NCBI GenBank assembly: GCA_025330725.1
Contig: JAIWND010000006.1
Span: forward strand, 62,001 to 126,000
Direction of reading: 5' to 3'
DNA length: 64,000 bases
From: Chlamydoabsidia padenii
Taxonomy: Eukaryota; Mucoromycota; Mucoromycetes; Mucorales; Cunninghamellaceae
Shown: one piece after another, positions 22,937 through 35,803 of the stretch
Layout of the letters: every line of letters starts with the position of its first letter
Numbering within the stretch: position 1 is the stretch's first letter
The notes under the pieces: generated by a model
Told to the model about the DNA's origin: nothing
What the model saw: only the letters and a program-made list of their open reading frames with translations
The model's database searches: none
Program-made: the position numbers and the translations under genes

Positions 22937-23444
22937 TTTTTCGGGCGACCATGCACATCATTATGTTCGATCCAGCTCGGAACAAACGAAACATGTTCTG
23001 TAGGATACTTTTTCTCGAGATGTACTGAAATCAATTGAATGTTTCTTAGTCGATGAATCATCAAGGACGTTTCCATCGGGATTTGAAATACCAAAATCAT
23101 GCGTGTGCAGTTTGAATGTTTATTGTAGACATGATCATCAAGATAAATGAATTCATAATAAAATACATTCTAGATGTAGTTGACAATGATTGAGTCAAAC
23201 AGACATTGCCACAATAGAGAGTCTAGACCCAGTTCCTATAAAAAAAGCAATGAGTACAATGGTATATCATTACATTGGATAAAATGAATCATACCAATTG
23301 ATTTTGACCCAACCAGCAGATATGTCAGTTATCTGTTTGAATGAGGATAAAGAGATATTAACACTACCATACGTATTTACCACTAGGACAAGTGTCAACT
23401 TGAACAAAAAGAAAGAATTCACTTTACGCAAAAGGTAAGGGATA

Positions 23445-23458
23445 TTTCAAATGCCGAC
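23445..23458. promoter_or_regulatory. TTTCAAATGCCGAC element
   Basis: Lies 105-118 bp upstream of the NDUFAF3-like start codon. Confidence 0.45.
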
Positions 23459-23562
23459 AACAGATATAAAAATAAAAGCGAGTTCACCATGTTTTTTTCT
23501 TCTCTTTCACTTAATATTTTACCCTCCTTACACTTGACATACTATTACTTGAAGACGTAGCA

Positions 23563-24261
23563 ATGGCCAGTTTACGACGATTAGCACTATACGGTAAAAT
23601 CCACTTGGGACGACATTCCTCACGAACACTTTATACTACAGCACCTCGATTACAACAAAAGTCAATCAAGGATCAATTACAAGAGATGACCGGTGACTCG
23701 AAAAACAACAACCGTGGCTCTGCAGCATCAGATTACTTTGTCAATTTATTCGACCGGGGTCCTAATGTTGGTATTGAAGTGATCACCAAACAAGGCTTTG
23801 TCTTATCCAACAATGTCCAAGTCAGTCAACCTTTGATTCTTGTTAATGGCTCGCCGTTTCTTTGGAAAGTATCCAAAGACCATATTCACTCTTCCGACTG
23901 GGATATGGAATCACTTTGTATCTTTGACCTTGTCTCTCCAAAACCTGGTAAGTAGGAAAAAGGATTAAAAGAAAAGATACTCATTTATCTTTGCAATAGA
24001 ATTGATATTGTTTGGTACTGGATCTACTTTTGCACCTCTACCTGCTCACGTACGGAAACATTTCCATGATATGGGTGTCCAAGTGGATATAATGAACACG
24101 GTAAGGAGTGAATGGGTGTTATCACATTGGTGATCTAATCTTCATTTATATATCTATTGTAGAAACATGCGGCAGCGACTTACAATGTACTTGCTGAAGA
24201 AGGACGACGTGTGGCAGCGGCGCTATTACCTGTTGGTGGTATGGATGGGAAAACAGTATAG
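23563..24261 (+). CDS. NDUFAF3-like complex I assembly factor
   Basis: Exons 23563-23947, 24000-24100 and 24163-24261 give 194 aa. The N-terminus is basic and hydroxylated (MASLRRLALYGKIHLGRHSS), a likely mitochondrial presequence. The body is the Mth938/DUF498 fold: FDRGPNVGIEVITKQGFVLS, LILVNGSPFLWKV, ELILFGTGSTFAPLPAHVRK, GVQVDIMNT and AAATYNVLAEEGRRVAAALLP. In animals NDUFAF3 works with NDUFAF4 in early assembly of the peripheral arm of respiratory complex I. The role here is assigned by family. Confidence 0.92.
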
Positions 24262-24744
24262 ATAGAATAGTAATAGCATAAAGGTTATTTTGTTTATTTG
24301 ATTAATTAATAAAGTGGACATGGATCTAATTTGACTATTACTATGTGGAATGATGATGATGATGATGGAGTGATGCAACTGCAGTTGATCGTAGTGACGG
24401 TACCTGATGATTATGATACTGATGCACTGTTTGTGGTTAAATCAGCCAGAATGTTGATTTGACTTTAAAATGATGCAAGCTAGCAGATGATGATTGTATT
24501 AATCCTCTTTTTCCGTTACTATTAACAACAGACAAAGACAATGTAGATGGTTCAATGAGTGTTTGTTTATTAAGTTGTTTATGTTAATGACTTTATAAAG
24601 AAGGGTAGGGTAATAATATAATAAAATAAAAAGAATAAATGGTTATATGCTAAAAAGAAAAAAGAAAAAAAAAATACTGATACTAAATGATATACAATAA
24701 AATAAAAAAGAAGATGCTATACATTATATACTAAAACCAAGTGA
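24262..24744. other. Intergenic, convergent 3' ends
   Basis: Space between two convergent genes. An AATAAAG signal near 24309 serves the NDUFAF3-like gene. A (GAT)n microsatellite lies at about 24351-24367 and A-rich runs follow up to 24745. Nothing else is seen. Confidence 0.6.
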
Positions 24745-26054
24745 TCAAGGGGAAGGGTCCATCTTTTTCTTCTTTTTGAGTTCCCGTTTCCTTTTTAAGA
24801 TGACGCCCTCTATCAAGACCCGTAAGAAGCGTTGTTCGTCGATGAGTTTAAGGTTGTTTTGTAACTTTTTAGTGCTGAGCGTATACACGAATTCTTGAAG
24901 ATTCCAAGCAGAGATGGTGAAGAGTCGTTTCGTGCTAAGTTTGTTGTCTTTCATTTGTCGATAAATACTTTTCCGAACTTCCTTCCCCAGTTGGCCACAT
25001 GCTTCTGCCCATAATCGATCATTATCCATCTTGATCGTACTACGGACTGGTTCCTCCGCCATTGTTGTACCATCATTGGGATGAATCGTATTTGTTGTTG
25101 TTGTCCTTATCATGGCGTCCTCCACCTCCAATGAGTTTCGTATCTTTCGCATTTTGGATTCAATGGCTTGATCGGCTTTGTTGCGTACAATAAGTACAGG
25201 AATTTGACAAAGTTGGGCCTGTTTGGCAATCTTGATATCTGTTTCCATCAGTCTATATAAAAGAAGATTTGTTATTTAATAACCTGGTGATTCATTGTTT
25301 TTTACTCTTTTCTTCTTTTCATTACCTTTCAGCAGTGACAATGATAAGAGAATCAAAAGCACATAAGAATTTGTCTTCAAAGTAGGTACTTGCTGGATGG
25401 TTCATTGTATTGGCCCCTGGCATATCCCAAAGAATCATGGATCGCAAGTCTGGGTGACGATAGGCTCTTGGTTTCTTGGTGGTTTCGCTTTCCCCCGTAA
25501 TGGCTGCGTCTTTATCATGATCTCTATATCCCAATATACCATTCACTACCGAGCTCTAGTATATATATACAAAAAAGATAAAGTGTTAGTACTAGTCAAC
25601 TTGTGTATTCCCCCCCTTTTTTTTTCTTCTTCTTCTTCTTCTTCTTCTCTCGGTCTATTACCTTTCCTGTACCAGCGACACCAACAACAGCTACGTTATA
25701 AAACTGTTCACAATTGAGTCCAATCGATCGTCGAGCTGCATCCTTGATATGTTGTGGAATAGGTAATGGTTCAGTGGGTCCGTCTTTAAAGAGGACTTGG
25801 AATACACCGTAACAAGCCAAAAAGGGCGCCAGTGGCCAGCCAATCACTCCAAGTAATCCACCAATAGCACCGTCCATCACCTTGAACCCAGTCAGTTCTT
25901 CTTCGGTAAAAGTATAAGCATTTAATAGTGGGAAGGCGATAATCACCATGGGTACGGCTAGGGTTGATAATGTCGCTTTGGTGAATTTGTTGTGTAAATC
26001 GTTATAGTTATAAAAAGTATCGGGTCGTGCACTTTTGGACGCTGGTTGCCCCAT
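24745..26054 (-). CDS. IRG-like (immunity-related GTPase fold) protein
   Basis: Exons 26054-25662, 25555-25326 and 25252-24745 give 376 aa. Hydrophobic segments at about 28-50 and 65-100 (DGAIGGLLGVIGWPLAPFLA) precede the GTPase domain. G1 is GVAGTGKSSVVNG, split by intron 1 after the lysine. A GESETTKKPRAYRHP segment fits G2. G3 is MILWDMPGANT, followed by YFEDKFLCAFDSLIIVTAER. G4 is VRNKAD. The order WDMPG, a Y-E--KF helix and IIV-A-R is the arrangement of vertebrate p47 immunity-related GTPases (Pfam IIGP), which act on vacuole membranes. The basic C-terminus (KRKRELKKKKK) may bind membrane. No immune role can be claimed for the fungal protein. Confidence 0.75.
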
Positions 26055-27045
26055 ATTAATGTAAGAAAAGAAGAAGTGAGGTGAATTGAAATAGAGGAAA
26101 GAGAGTTAAAAAAAAGTAAAAGCGAAAAAAAAAAAGAAAGAAATCTTTTTGAACTCATTCACAGCCCCCACCCCCTATTTTTTCTGCTTGTGTAACTAGT
26201 CACCACAGCAAAGAATTAAACGCTACTAACGACTAGGTCACGAGTTTCTTCATGTCTTTCTCCATTTGCTCGGAATACCTAAAAAGCATATGAAAGCCTT
26301 AAGGATGGGTTCCAACTTGGGTTACTTTTTGTGTTGCTCATGGGTATCTATCTCATCGATTAACATCCCCCTTTCCCGTTTCCTCCACATGATTATACCA
26401 CTTTATCCGATAACTGACTAATAAAGAGCATGAAATCCATACTTTATCGAGATGACTCTTTGATCATTCAGTTTTTTTTTTTTTTTTTTCTATTTTACAA
26501 TGAACATGAGTATGGATTATCCTCCTTGTTCTTTGTTCTTTTTTTTTTTTTAGTTTTGTGGGAAAGAATGTGATCATGGACTGACATTTTATTTATCATC
26601 ATCCCATCATCATCAACAAATAACGCACAGTCCTCCTTTATGGATAGACCCCCTGATTTGTACCAATCAACCTTGAGATCACAAAAGGAGAGACCCTCTG
26701 TAACGGGATTTGAAAACAAAGTGTCTCCTGGCATGAAAGTTTCCCGATCTATTTCAAATGCCGCTAGAGAGGGGAGCCAATTAAAATACAATACAGCTGA
26801 ATGGTTTTTCAATATCAGCGACCCCCCCATTTTTTTCTTTTCTTCTTCTTCTTCTCTTAATCTCTACTCGAAAACCAAGCATCAATGGTTGATACTGAAG
26901 AATAGTATACAAGAATAAAAGGTATGTATTGGGATAAATGAATGAATTAATCATGTTGCAGAAACTGATAAAAAAATATACGGGTAGTGGTCTTGTTGGA
27001 GATTCATTCACTAACTCTAGTTCTTATTTGCTACTATTGATATAG
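26055..27045. other. Intergenic, promoter-like elements, no firm gene
   Basis: Includes the 5' flank of the IRG-like gene. Further along are ACGGGATTTGAA (about 26703) and TTTCAAATGCCGC (26752-26764), about 280-340 bp before the RanBD relic. They are consistent with that relic once having had a promoter here. T-runs are at 26473-26489 and 26539-26551. The open frames on both strands at 26495-26900 overlap each other and look random. Confidence 0.45.
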
Positions 27046-27260
27046 AGCAAGCTTCCACTTTGAACCTATTGTCTAACAAAACAAAGTACCAAGTCAAGAC
27101 CTAGGAAGAAGAAGAAGATGCTTTATTTGAATTGTAAGTAGTATACAATGTGATTTATGCATCATGACTTTTGACACTAATATATTCTCTTTTGTATAGA
27201 CATGCTAAACTCTTCCGTTACGAACAAGGGACAAGGTCTGGAACGATGCGTTGGCTCTGA
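27046..27260 (+). pseudogene. Ran-binding-domain fragment, broken
   Basis: Two exon-like blocks, 27046-27133 and 27200-27260, join in phase across GTAAGT and TATAG signals. They read LLSNKTKYQVKT-stop-EEEEDALFELHAKLFRYEQG. The end of this resembles the opening strands of a RanBD1 domain (acidic stretch, LFE-HAKLFRY) as in Nup50/RanBP3. The TAG at 27102-27104 interrupts the acidic linker, and the frame ends in TGA at 27258-27260, long before a complete RanBD. Upstream exons may lie at 26900-27035. Most likely a truncated relic; a small live gene with other splicing is possible. Confidence 0.45.
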
Positions 27261-27936
27261 TTGATTCTGGGTATGTATTGTAGCTGGTGGTATCTCTGGA
27301 GGTGATGGAGCCAAATCATTAAGGACAAATTTAAATAACCGATACCAACAGAAAATCCCTAGCATCTACTTTGATATTATTTATTGTTTACATCATTCTC
27401 TCTAATTTCTAATAAAAAGTTAATCAAAACATTAATGATGGATCCTTGGCACGTTGCTCTTTGCATGTGATTAGGTGACTTTGTAATTTTAATGACGACC
27501 CTATTGTGTACGATGATGGCATTTTATCCTTTAATACCGATATACAATGAAATGGCTCGAAATGTCGTACATACACAATATGTACATGAAACGGGATTTT
27601 AAACATGTTTTTTAACCAGGTGTACTTTTGCAATGAAACTTGATGTCTTTTTTTCAATGTTGTACAAGCATATTGACTGAAAACAAAAAAGGGGTTTAAT
27701 AACAAACACTGAAATACCTCTTTACACTGCTAATGGTAGTAATGAAAGGGGCAGTGTTCTTGGTAATTTTTCAAAAGCCGAAAAGCCCGTTTTTAAACAG
27801 CGCCTTTTCTTATTTTTCTTGACTGGGACGTTGATTTTTTCTTTCTTCCCTCTTCTTCTTTTTTAACTTTACGGTGTTTAAGACCCTTCTTTTTATTACT
27901 CCACAATCATACTACACAATTGGCTAAACATAACCT
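27261..27936. other. Intergenic region
   Basis: No supported gene. A 62-codon minus-strand frame (27365-27177) beginning MLGIFCWYRLFKFVL and a 93-codon one (27705-27424) lack features. CT-rich stretches from 27836 precede the C2 gene start and suit a fungal core promoter. Confidence 0.4.
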
Positions 27937-29332
27937 ATGGCTACTATTGGTGAATTGGTTGTTATTGCTTTGAAAGCGGCAAGTTAAAAAAAAAAAGACC
28001 AAGACCAAAAAAAAAAAAATTCCTCTCCAAGTTTATTTAGTAAAGAGGTGACTCCATTAACTTTAACGATTCCTTTTATTATTCTTCTCCAATAGGAAAA
28101 TTTACCAAGACTAGTGGTAAGTATGTGCCTGGCATTATAGGGAACGAACTTTGAAAATGAAACAATGACTAATCTATCGTTAATATTACTCTTCAAGGCT
28201 AATGGCAATCAAGATCCCTTTTGTATATTCAAACTTGGCTCAGCAGCAAAGAAAACGAAAATAGACCAACGCGGTGGCCAGAACCCAATATGGGACGACC
28301 AAGTAAGTAAATACACCATCACTAACTGGAAGAATGTATACTAATAAGCAAAGGGGGTTTGATAGATTAACTTGCCAATGCCCGCCGGAATCACACGACT
28401 GTTTGTACAGATATTCAATAGACAAGCAACAATGGAAAATTTGATATCAGAGGGACATGTGGATTTACACCAAGTACTTCAAAAGGGTGAACACGATGGT
28501 AATTAGGGCAGGAAACATACACACATTATCCTATATATTAATATACTCTCTACATAGACTTCTTTCCTTTGGTAATGAATGGAAAAAAGGCAGGACAAAT
28601 TTATTTGGAATTGACATTTTATGCGGTAAAGATCATCATAATAAGAATGAAATGACATGTTTACTAATTAGACGTGTATATGTATATATCTAGGGAACTG
28701 TCCAAACACAACAACAATACCCACATCCTCCCATTAGACAATATGCGAATCGACCTCCACCATCATCTTATCCACCAAGACCTTATCATGCACCTCCATT
28801 ACATATACGACCTCCACCACCTATGAATCCACCTCAACGTCATCCATCAACCAGGCCATTACCATTGCCTCCACAGCAACCTTATCCTCATCCACTTCCT
28901 CCTTCTACTCAATCCAGTCGATATTCATCCATGCCTCCTACACCAGTAGTAGTACCAACACCTTATCAACGTCCTCCTGTGAATCAACCATCACCAATAG
29001 TATCAACACCTTATCAACGTCCTCCTGTGAATCAACCATCACCAGTAGTATCAACACCTTATCAACGCCCACCTGTCACTCAAGCACCATCACCTTATCC
29101 TCGTCCTGCTAATGGATATCCACCTAGGCCAATGTATGCTCAACATCAATCTTATCCACCTCAACCTCATTATAGTAATGGAACACCTTCACCTCAATCT
29201 TATCCACCACCAGTATCACAACGTCAATCATTCCCGACTCCTCGACCAATGCCACCTCAACAACAACCTTACCCACCACGTCCTTATCCACCACAACAAC
29301 CACAACAGCATCCTCGCTATCCTCCTTATTAA
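27937..29332 (+). CDS. C2-domain, proline-rich protein (Inn1/Fic1-like)
   Basis: Exons 27937-27978, 28096-28116, 28198-28302, 28366-28498, 28558-28625 and 28694-29332 give 335 aa. Residues 1-122 form a C2 domain: MATIGELVVIALKAENLP, NQDPFCIFKLGSAAKKTK, GGQNPIWDD, then VMNGKKAGQIYLELTFYA. The rest is Pro/Gln/Tyr-rich with many PxxP motifs and a repeated PYQRPPVNQPSP unit near residues 220-260. A C2 head with a PxxP tail is the plan of yeast Inn1 and fission yeast Fic1, which link the contractile ring to membrane and SH3 partners in cytokinesis. Intron 1 has a GC donor (GCAAGT) and exon 2 is only 21 nt. Both are needed to keep the C2 sequence. Confidence 0.83.
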
Positions 29333-29549
29333 ATCATCACCATAGTTTGTAGTTTAGTTTGAACTTGTAGTTATCATATATAGTATCACTGTATTTGTCT
29401 TAATAAATAATTATAATATAAAAATCCCTCTCTCATTTTGAATGAATCTTAGACTATAAAACTTAATCCTTACCGTTGGACACGACAGCGGAGATCTTTC
29501 TCTTTTGGGATGATAGGAATCACATGTTACCTTCATTTTTGATGATATG

Positions 29550-29580
<31 letters not shown>

Positions 29581-29676
29581 TAAATAAATAAATAAAAAAA
29601 AAAAAAGCGGGGAAGGCGTTTCCTCTCTCTCTCTCTCTCTATCTCTCTCTCTTTTCTACTTTATTTTCTTCCATCC
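29333..29676. other. Intergenic with A/T and CT-rich tracts
   Basis: An AATAAATAATTATAATA polyadenylation region near 29403, a T16-A16 stretch with (TAAA)n at about 29550-29606, and a (CT)n tract at 29623-29652 directly upstream of the carnitine acetyltransferase start. Confidence 0.6.
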
Positions 29677-32030
29677 ATGCTCCGTTTACTTGCTCCCTCT
29701 AAAAGATTGTCTGGGTAAGTCAATGCATAAAAAATGGAGGGGCACTATCGGTGTTTGTAACCAACTCATACTTCCCTTCTTCTTTTCAAATAGGTGTCGA
29801 TTATATTCTGCCAAAACTTTCTCGAATCAAAAGGTGATACCCTTTTTACCTATTCCTGAATTGGAGGCTACTGGTCAACGTTACAAGAAAAGTCTGATTC
29901 CTCTCTTCACTTCGTCATCCGACTATCAACAAGCTTGTGCCAAGATTGACCAGTTCACTCAAGGCGACTTTGGAAAGACACTACAAAACCGACTCTATGA
30001 ACTGGACAAGCAAGAACAGGCCAAAGGTTACTCATGGTTGGATCAATTATGGCTCAACAAGGCGTATCTGGAATACCGGGAACCTTGTATGATTAATGTT
30101 AACTGGTGGATGCAATTCAAGAACCATCCTGATGGGCTAGTGGAACCTATTACTCAGGGCGTGGCCACACCTTTCCAGTTGAACAGGGCGGCAGGATTCG
30201 TGGCAGGTCTGGTGGATTACTCTAACCGTGTCAATAGGTAAACTTGAGTGATAATGCTAATGATAATGTGTGTACTGATATTACTTTTTTACAATTAGGG
30301 AAGAAATTGAACCTGAAGCATCTCGATCAGGCCCCTTTTGTATGCATCAACTAAAAGGTGTATTCAGTACCAGTCGAATCGCCGCTTCTCCTGCTGATAA
30401 AGTGATCTCTCATTATCCTGCTACTGCTAAACATATCACGGTGATTTATAAAGATCAAATCTTCTCGGTGGATGTAATTGGATCTCAAGGTGAACCTGTA
30501 TCAGTGGACACCATTGAAAAGTAAGTACCATCATAACAGTAAAATATTTGTGGATTAAACTTTATTTATTCTTTTGTCTAGGCAATTGCGCCAAGTCGTT
30601 GATCATGTAGAAAGTATCCCTGAACAACAACGTCAACTACCTATTGGACTTTTTACTTCGGAAAATCGTGATACTTGGGCAAAGGTAAGTGATAAATGTA
30701 GTTCACTATTGATACTAACTAGTCATGTTTTGTAAATAGATTCGACAATCTCTGGAAACCAATCCTGACAATTCTAAAGTACTCAACGATATCGATACGT
30801 CTTTGTTTGCGGTATGTTTGGATCATTACTCGTCTCCTCAAGACTTGGACAAGGCACATCGTAACATGTCACATGGTGAAAATGCTTACAATCGATGGTT
30901 TGATAAAGGTACTCAGATCATTGTGGAAACCAATGGTGCGGCCGGTGTGAATGGTGAACATTCTCCAGTGGATGCAGTAGTACCCCTTCGTATGATTGAT
31001 GATGTGTTGAAAAAGTAAGTCAAAAACAAAAGAGAAAAAAAAAATCTAGTATTGATTGTCCTTTGCTATTAGGGAACCTATCCAAACTGAATCATCCTCG
31101 GTGAAACTCGCCACTCCTCGTCATCTTACCTGGGTGATTGACAACCCAACCACGATGAATGAAGCATTACAAACAGCAAAAGCAAATGCCAAGCAAATGA
31201 TTGATGATTTGGATGTTGCCATGTTACATAATAAGGATTATGGATCTACCTTTATGAAGCGTGCCAAGATTGGACCTGATAGTTGGATGCAAATGGTGTT
31301 CCAATTGGCCTATTACCGTCATTATGGTCAATCCTGTCCTACTTATGAATCCGCCTCCACTCGTAAATTCTTGACGGGTCGAACTGAAACGGTGCGCTCT
31401 TTATCTGAAGAATCAGTGGCATTCACCAGGGCATGGGATGATAAGGATGTGCCGGTAAGTACACCATCATCATTGCATCCACACATTTACTCAACACATA
31501 CATATGGGAATACAGATGACAAAGAAATTGGCTTTGTTGGAAAAGGCTTTGGCTAGTCATAGTGAATATATGCGGGCGGCAAGCAATGGTAAGTGAATAG
31601 AATGTGGGGCTAATCATTTTACTAACTATTATGTTTTTTTTCTTTTTTTTTCTTTTTAGGTCAAGGTATCGATCGTCACTTGTTTGGTCTCTACTTCCAA
31701 ATGACTCCCGAAGAAGCCCAATCGGAACAAGCTGCTATCTTCCAAGATCCTATTTACCGCGCGTCACAATATTGGAAACTATCTACTTCCAATACTTCTC
31801 CTGGTACACTTGCATGGGGTGCCTTTGGTCCAGTGGTCACGGATGGATATGGTGTGAACTATGCCATAGACAAGGATATAGTACGACTCAGTGTCTCTTC
31901 CTCTCGACAAGCTCCTGAAACCGACTCGGCTGCTTTCCGAAAGTCCATCCATGGTGTCATGTCTGACTTTGCTCAAGTGGCCGAAGATTATCTATTCCAA
32001 GACCCCAACTCCCAAAAGGCCGTGGCATAG
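29677..32030 (+). CDS. Carnitine O-acetyltransferase
   Basis: Exons 29677-29714, 29794-30237, 30299-30520, 30582-30684, 30740-31014, 31073-31454, 31516-31588 and 31660-32030 give 635 aa. The enzyme reversibly moves acetyl groups between CoA and carnitine for export or import across mitochondrial and peroxisomal membranes. Choline/carnitine acyltransferase signatures are present: LPIPELEATGQRYKKSL at the N-side, WWMQFKNHP, the catalytic histidine in VNGEHSPVDAVV (about residue 342), LAYYRHYGQSCPTYESASTR and the STSNTSPG block. A short basic N-terminus (MLRLLAPSKRLSG) suggests mitochondrial targeting; the C-terminus KAVA lacks a peroxisomal PTS1. All junctions are GT-AG and in phase. Confidence 0.95.
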
Positions 32031-32201
32031 ATTTTTTTTTTTTGTGATCCCATGTAGTTTATAGTACTTCCCTTAAAACGTACCTTAACTCTACCCTTCT
32101 TGTTTTTTATATATGTGATGCTCTTTTATATTGATCAATTAATAAACTTGGAAGGCTCTTTTATATAATGTATTCATGGGCCCGATTCATGCTCCACTCT
32201 C

Positions 32202-32214
32202 GGCGGGTATTGAA
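32202..32214. promoter_or_regulatory. GGCGGGTATTGAA element
   Basis: Lies 75-87 bp upstream of the TFB1M-like start codon. A TGAAATGGCGGGGAA string follows directly. Confidence 0.4.
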
Positions 32215-32261
32215 ATGGCGGGGAATAAAAATACACCTACAAAAAGAAAAGAAAAACTTGA

Positions 32262-33701
<1,440 letters not shown>

Positions 33702-33765
33702 ATAGATATAGTCCTCATTTGTATAAAAAGCTTATTTAATTCGACTGCAATAATAAAAACACTAC

Positions 33766-33778
33766 GGCGGGGATTCAA
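33766..33778. promoter_or_regulatory. GGCGGGGATTCAA element
   Basis: Lies 78-90 bp upstream of the BRO1-protein start codon. Confidence 0.4.
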
Positions 33779-33855
33779 TGTTTCGTCGCTTTTATTTTGT
33801 TGGCCCCTCTTTTTTTTTTTTATTGGTTTCTTTCTTCTTTGTCCACACATTCTTT

Positions 33856-35447
33856 ATGAGTTACAATTTCTCACTTCCCACAACTGGCGCTGTCTCTTTT
33901 GCTGATTACTTTGAATCAACAGGTGATCACTATTCAAGTATATCGGATGCTACTGCTCAAAGAGGGCGACTACGAACGGTGTTGAAGGGTCACAAGAAGG
34001 AATCTCAAGAATCTCGAGACTTGGCTGGCATTGTCAACGTAAGTTTGTATTCAACTGGCACAGGAACTAATGGAAATACTAACACATTGTCTAGGCTATT
34101 GATGATTACCTACCGTACTTGATAAGTATCATTAACTGTTTGGAAACCAAGGAACTGGTACTCAAAAAGAATCTAGGTAAAAAGAAAAAAAAAAAAAAAA
34201 AAAAGAACACATCTTCCTCCCATTACAAGCTAACCTCCTTTATATATGAAACTAACATGTATAGAAACATCCTGGCGGTCGACACTCAGTGATCACATTA
34301 TACACACCAAAAGCAATGCCCCACGAATTGTAGGCAAGGACTTTTACTATGAACTCACTTTTGTCCTATTAACCTACGCCTACGCCGTCTCACTCCAAGG
34401 CAGCGACTATCTCTTGGCACTACAACCCAACAGTCAAGCAGATATGACGATGGTATACAACAAAACCGCCGATGCACTTAACACCGCGGCCAGTGTGTTT
34501 CACTTTGTATCTGATCAAGTCATTCCAAAGTGGACAAGCGCGTCTGATCAACAACGTCCGGTAGAAACTATTCGTGAAGTATCATTGGCCTTATCAAAGT
34601 AAGTCACCTATGGGACTATGGAAGAGACTAAATGATGCTCTCTTTATTATTATGTAGGATGACTTTGGCGGATGCACAGGCTGTGGCATTGACTAATAGG
34701 AAACTATCAAACTCTTTGGCAGCGAAATTATTTATTGGAGTGGCTGAACAGTATGATATGGCGTATGGTTTGATCTCGGCAAGGAAAAGTGGCCAAGACG
34801 TATCATCGGATCTCAAAAAGTATCTGTCAGATGGTAGTATGTTTTACAAGGTAAAAGGAAAACAAAATCATGGAATGGTCGTACCAACTCTTTTTTTTTT
34901 TTTTTTATTTGATAGGCTATGGCGAAAAAGTATTTGGCACAGGATGCAAATGACAATCAGTAAGTCCTTGCTGTTTTTACTTATAGGATCAACTCTGTAG
35001 GACTAGACTCTTTTTATTATTGGTTAGGAAAATGGGAATTGCGGTTGGATTCCTAAGGGATTGTAAAGCTGATTTAAGATCATTACAACATTCAAGTCTA
35101 TCCAAGCCCCATATTCGAAAATCAACTACGGTGGCAGCCAGGGCATTAAAGGAAGAAGAAAATGTGAATGGACTATTACAAAGATTCACCATGATCAATG
35201 ATACGGTAGGTAAACTACTCCAGGTACGGGATTTGAAAAGGAATACTAAACTTCTTTCTGGTTTATATAATAGGTGTTTAATCAAGAAATCCCTTCTCGA
35301 CAAGACTTGCAAAAAGTAATACCCAGTGGACGGAGTGCTTTGGAACTCAAGAAATATACACCTCCTCCTGCCGTATTTGGTCAAATCAAGAACTATGGAG
35401 GTGATCAAGAAGAAGTCGCTTATGCAAGAAGTGGTCGCTATTGGTAA
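33856..35447 (+). CDS. BRO1-domain protein, BROX-like
   Basis: Exons 33856-34038, 34095-34176, 34265-34598, 34658-34850, 34916-34959, 35028-35205 and 35274-35447 give 395 aa. Almost the whole length is a BRO1 domain: SFADYFESTGDHYSSISDA at the start, ELTFVLLTYAYAVSLQGSD, ALNTAASVFHFVSDQVIP, LTNRKLSNSLAAKLFIGVAEQ and KMGIAVGFLRDCKADL. BRO1 domains bind the C-terminal helix of Snf7/CHMP4. The protein stops shortly after the domain, like BROX, and lacks the V domain and proline-rich tail of Bro1/Alix. It ends SGRYW with no CAAX box. The start at MSYNF was preferred over an upstream ATG at 33778 that would add a phenylalanine-rich leader. Confidence 0.88.
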
Positions 35448-35803
35448 TGGCCCGTAACACAGTTATCACAATGGTAGTTTATACACGTAGCATAGTTATC
35501 ACATCACTTTTTTTTTATCATCCAATAAAATAATTTTATTTAATCTTATCGTTTATGTTGTTTGGACAGCTTAACTGCCATGTCGTAAAACCCTGTGTCT
35601 AATATAAAAAGAAAGGAGGGGTGAGTTGGGTCGGGATTTGAAAATGGAAATCATGCATAAAGTTATTTTTTTCCATACAGATGGAGATGATTTCTTTCAT
35701 CATATGTTTCGTCTTAATCATGTATATCATATTAATGGTAGCCAATGTTCTATGAAACAGGTATATCAGTTAAAATGACAAAAAAAAGAAAACGAATGCA
35801 CAT
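35448..35803. other. Convergent intergenic region
   Basis: AATAAAATAATTTT polyadenylation region near 35524, then an exact TCGGGATTTGAA at 35631-35642 with no gene start in range. No coding sequence is supported. Confidence 0.5.

Larger units (their letters stand above)
22848..23562. other. Intergenic region with three promoter-like elements
   Basis: Holds TTTCAAATCCCGC (22924-22936), TCGGGATTTGAA (23076-23087) and TTTCAAATGCCGAC (23445-23458). The first and last fit the flanking divergent genes; the middle one has no obvious gene. A short minus-strand frame at 23100-22903 is unrecognised. Confidence 0.5.
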
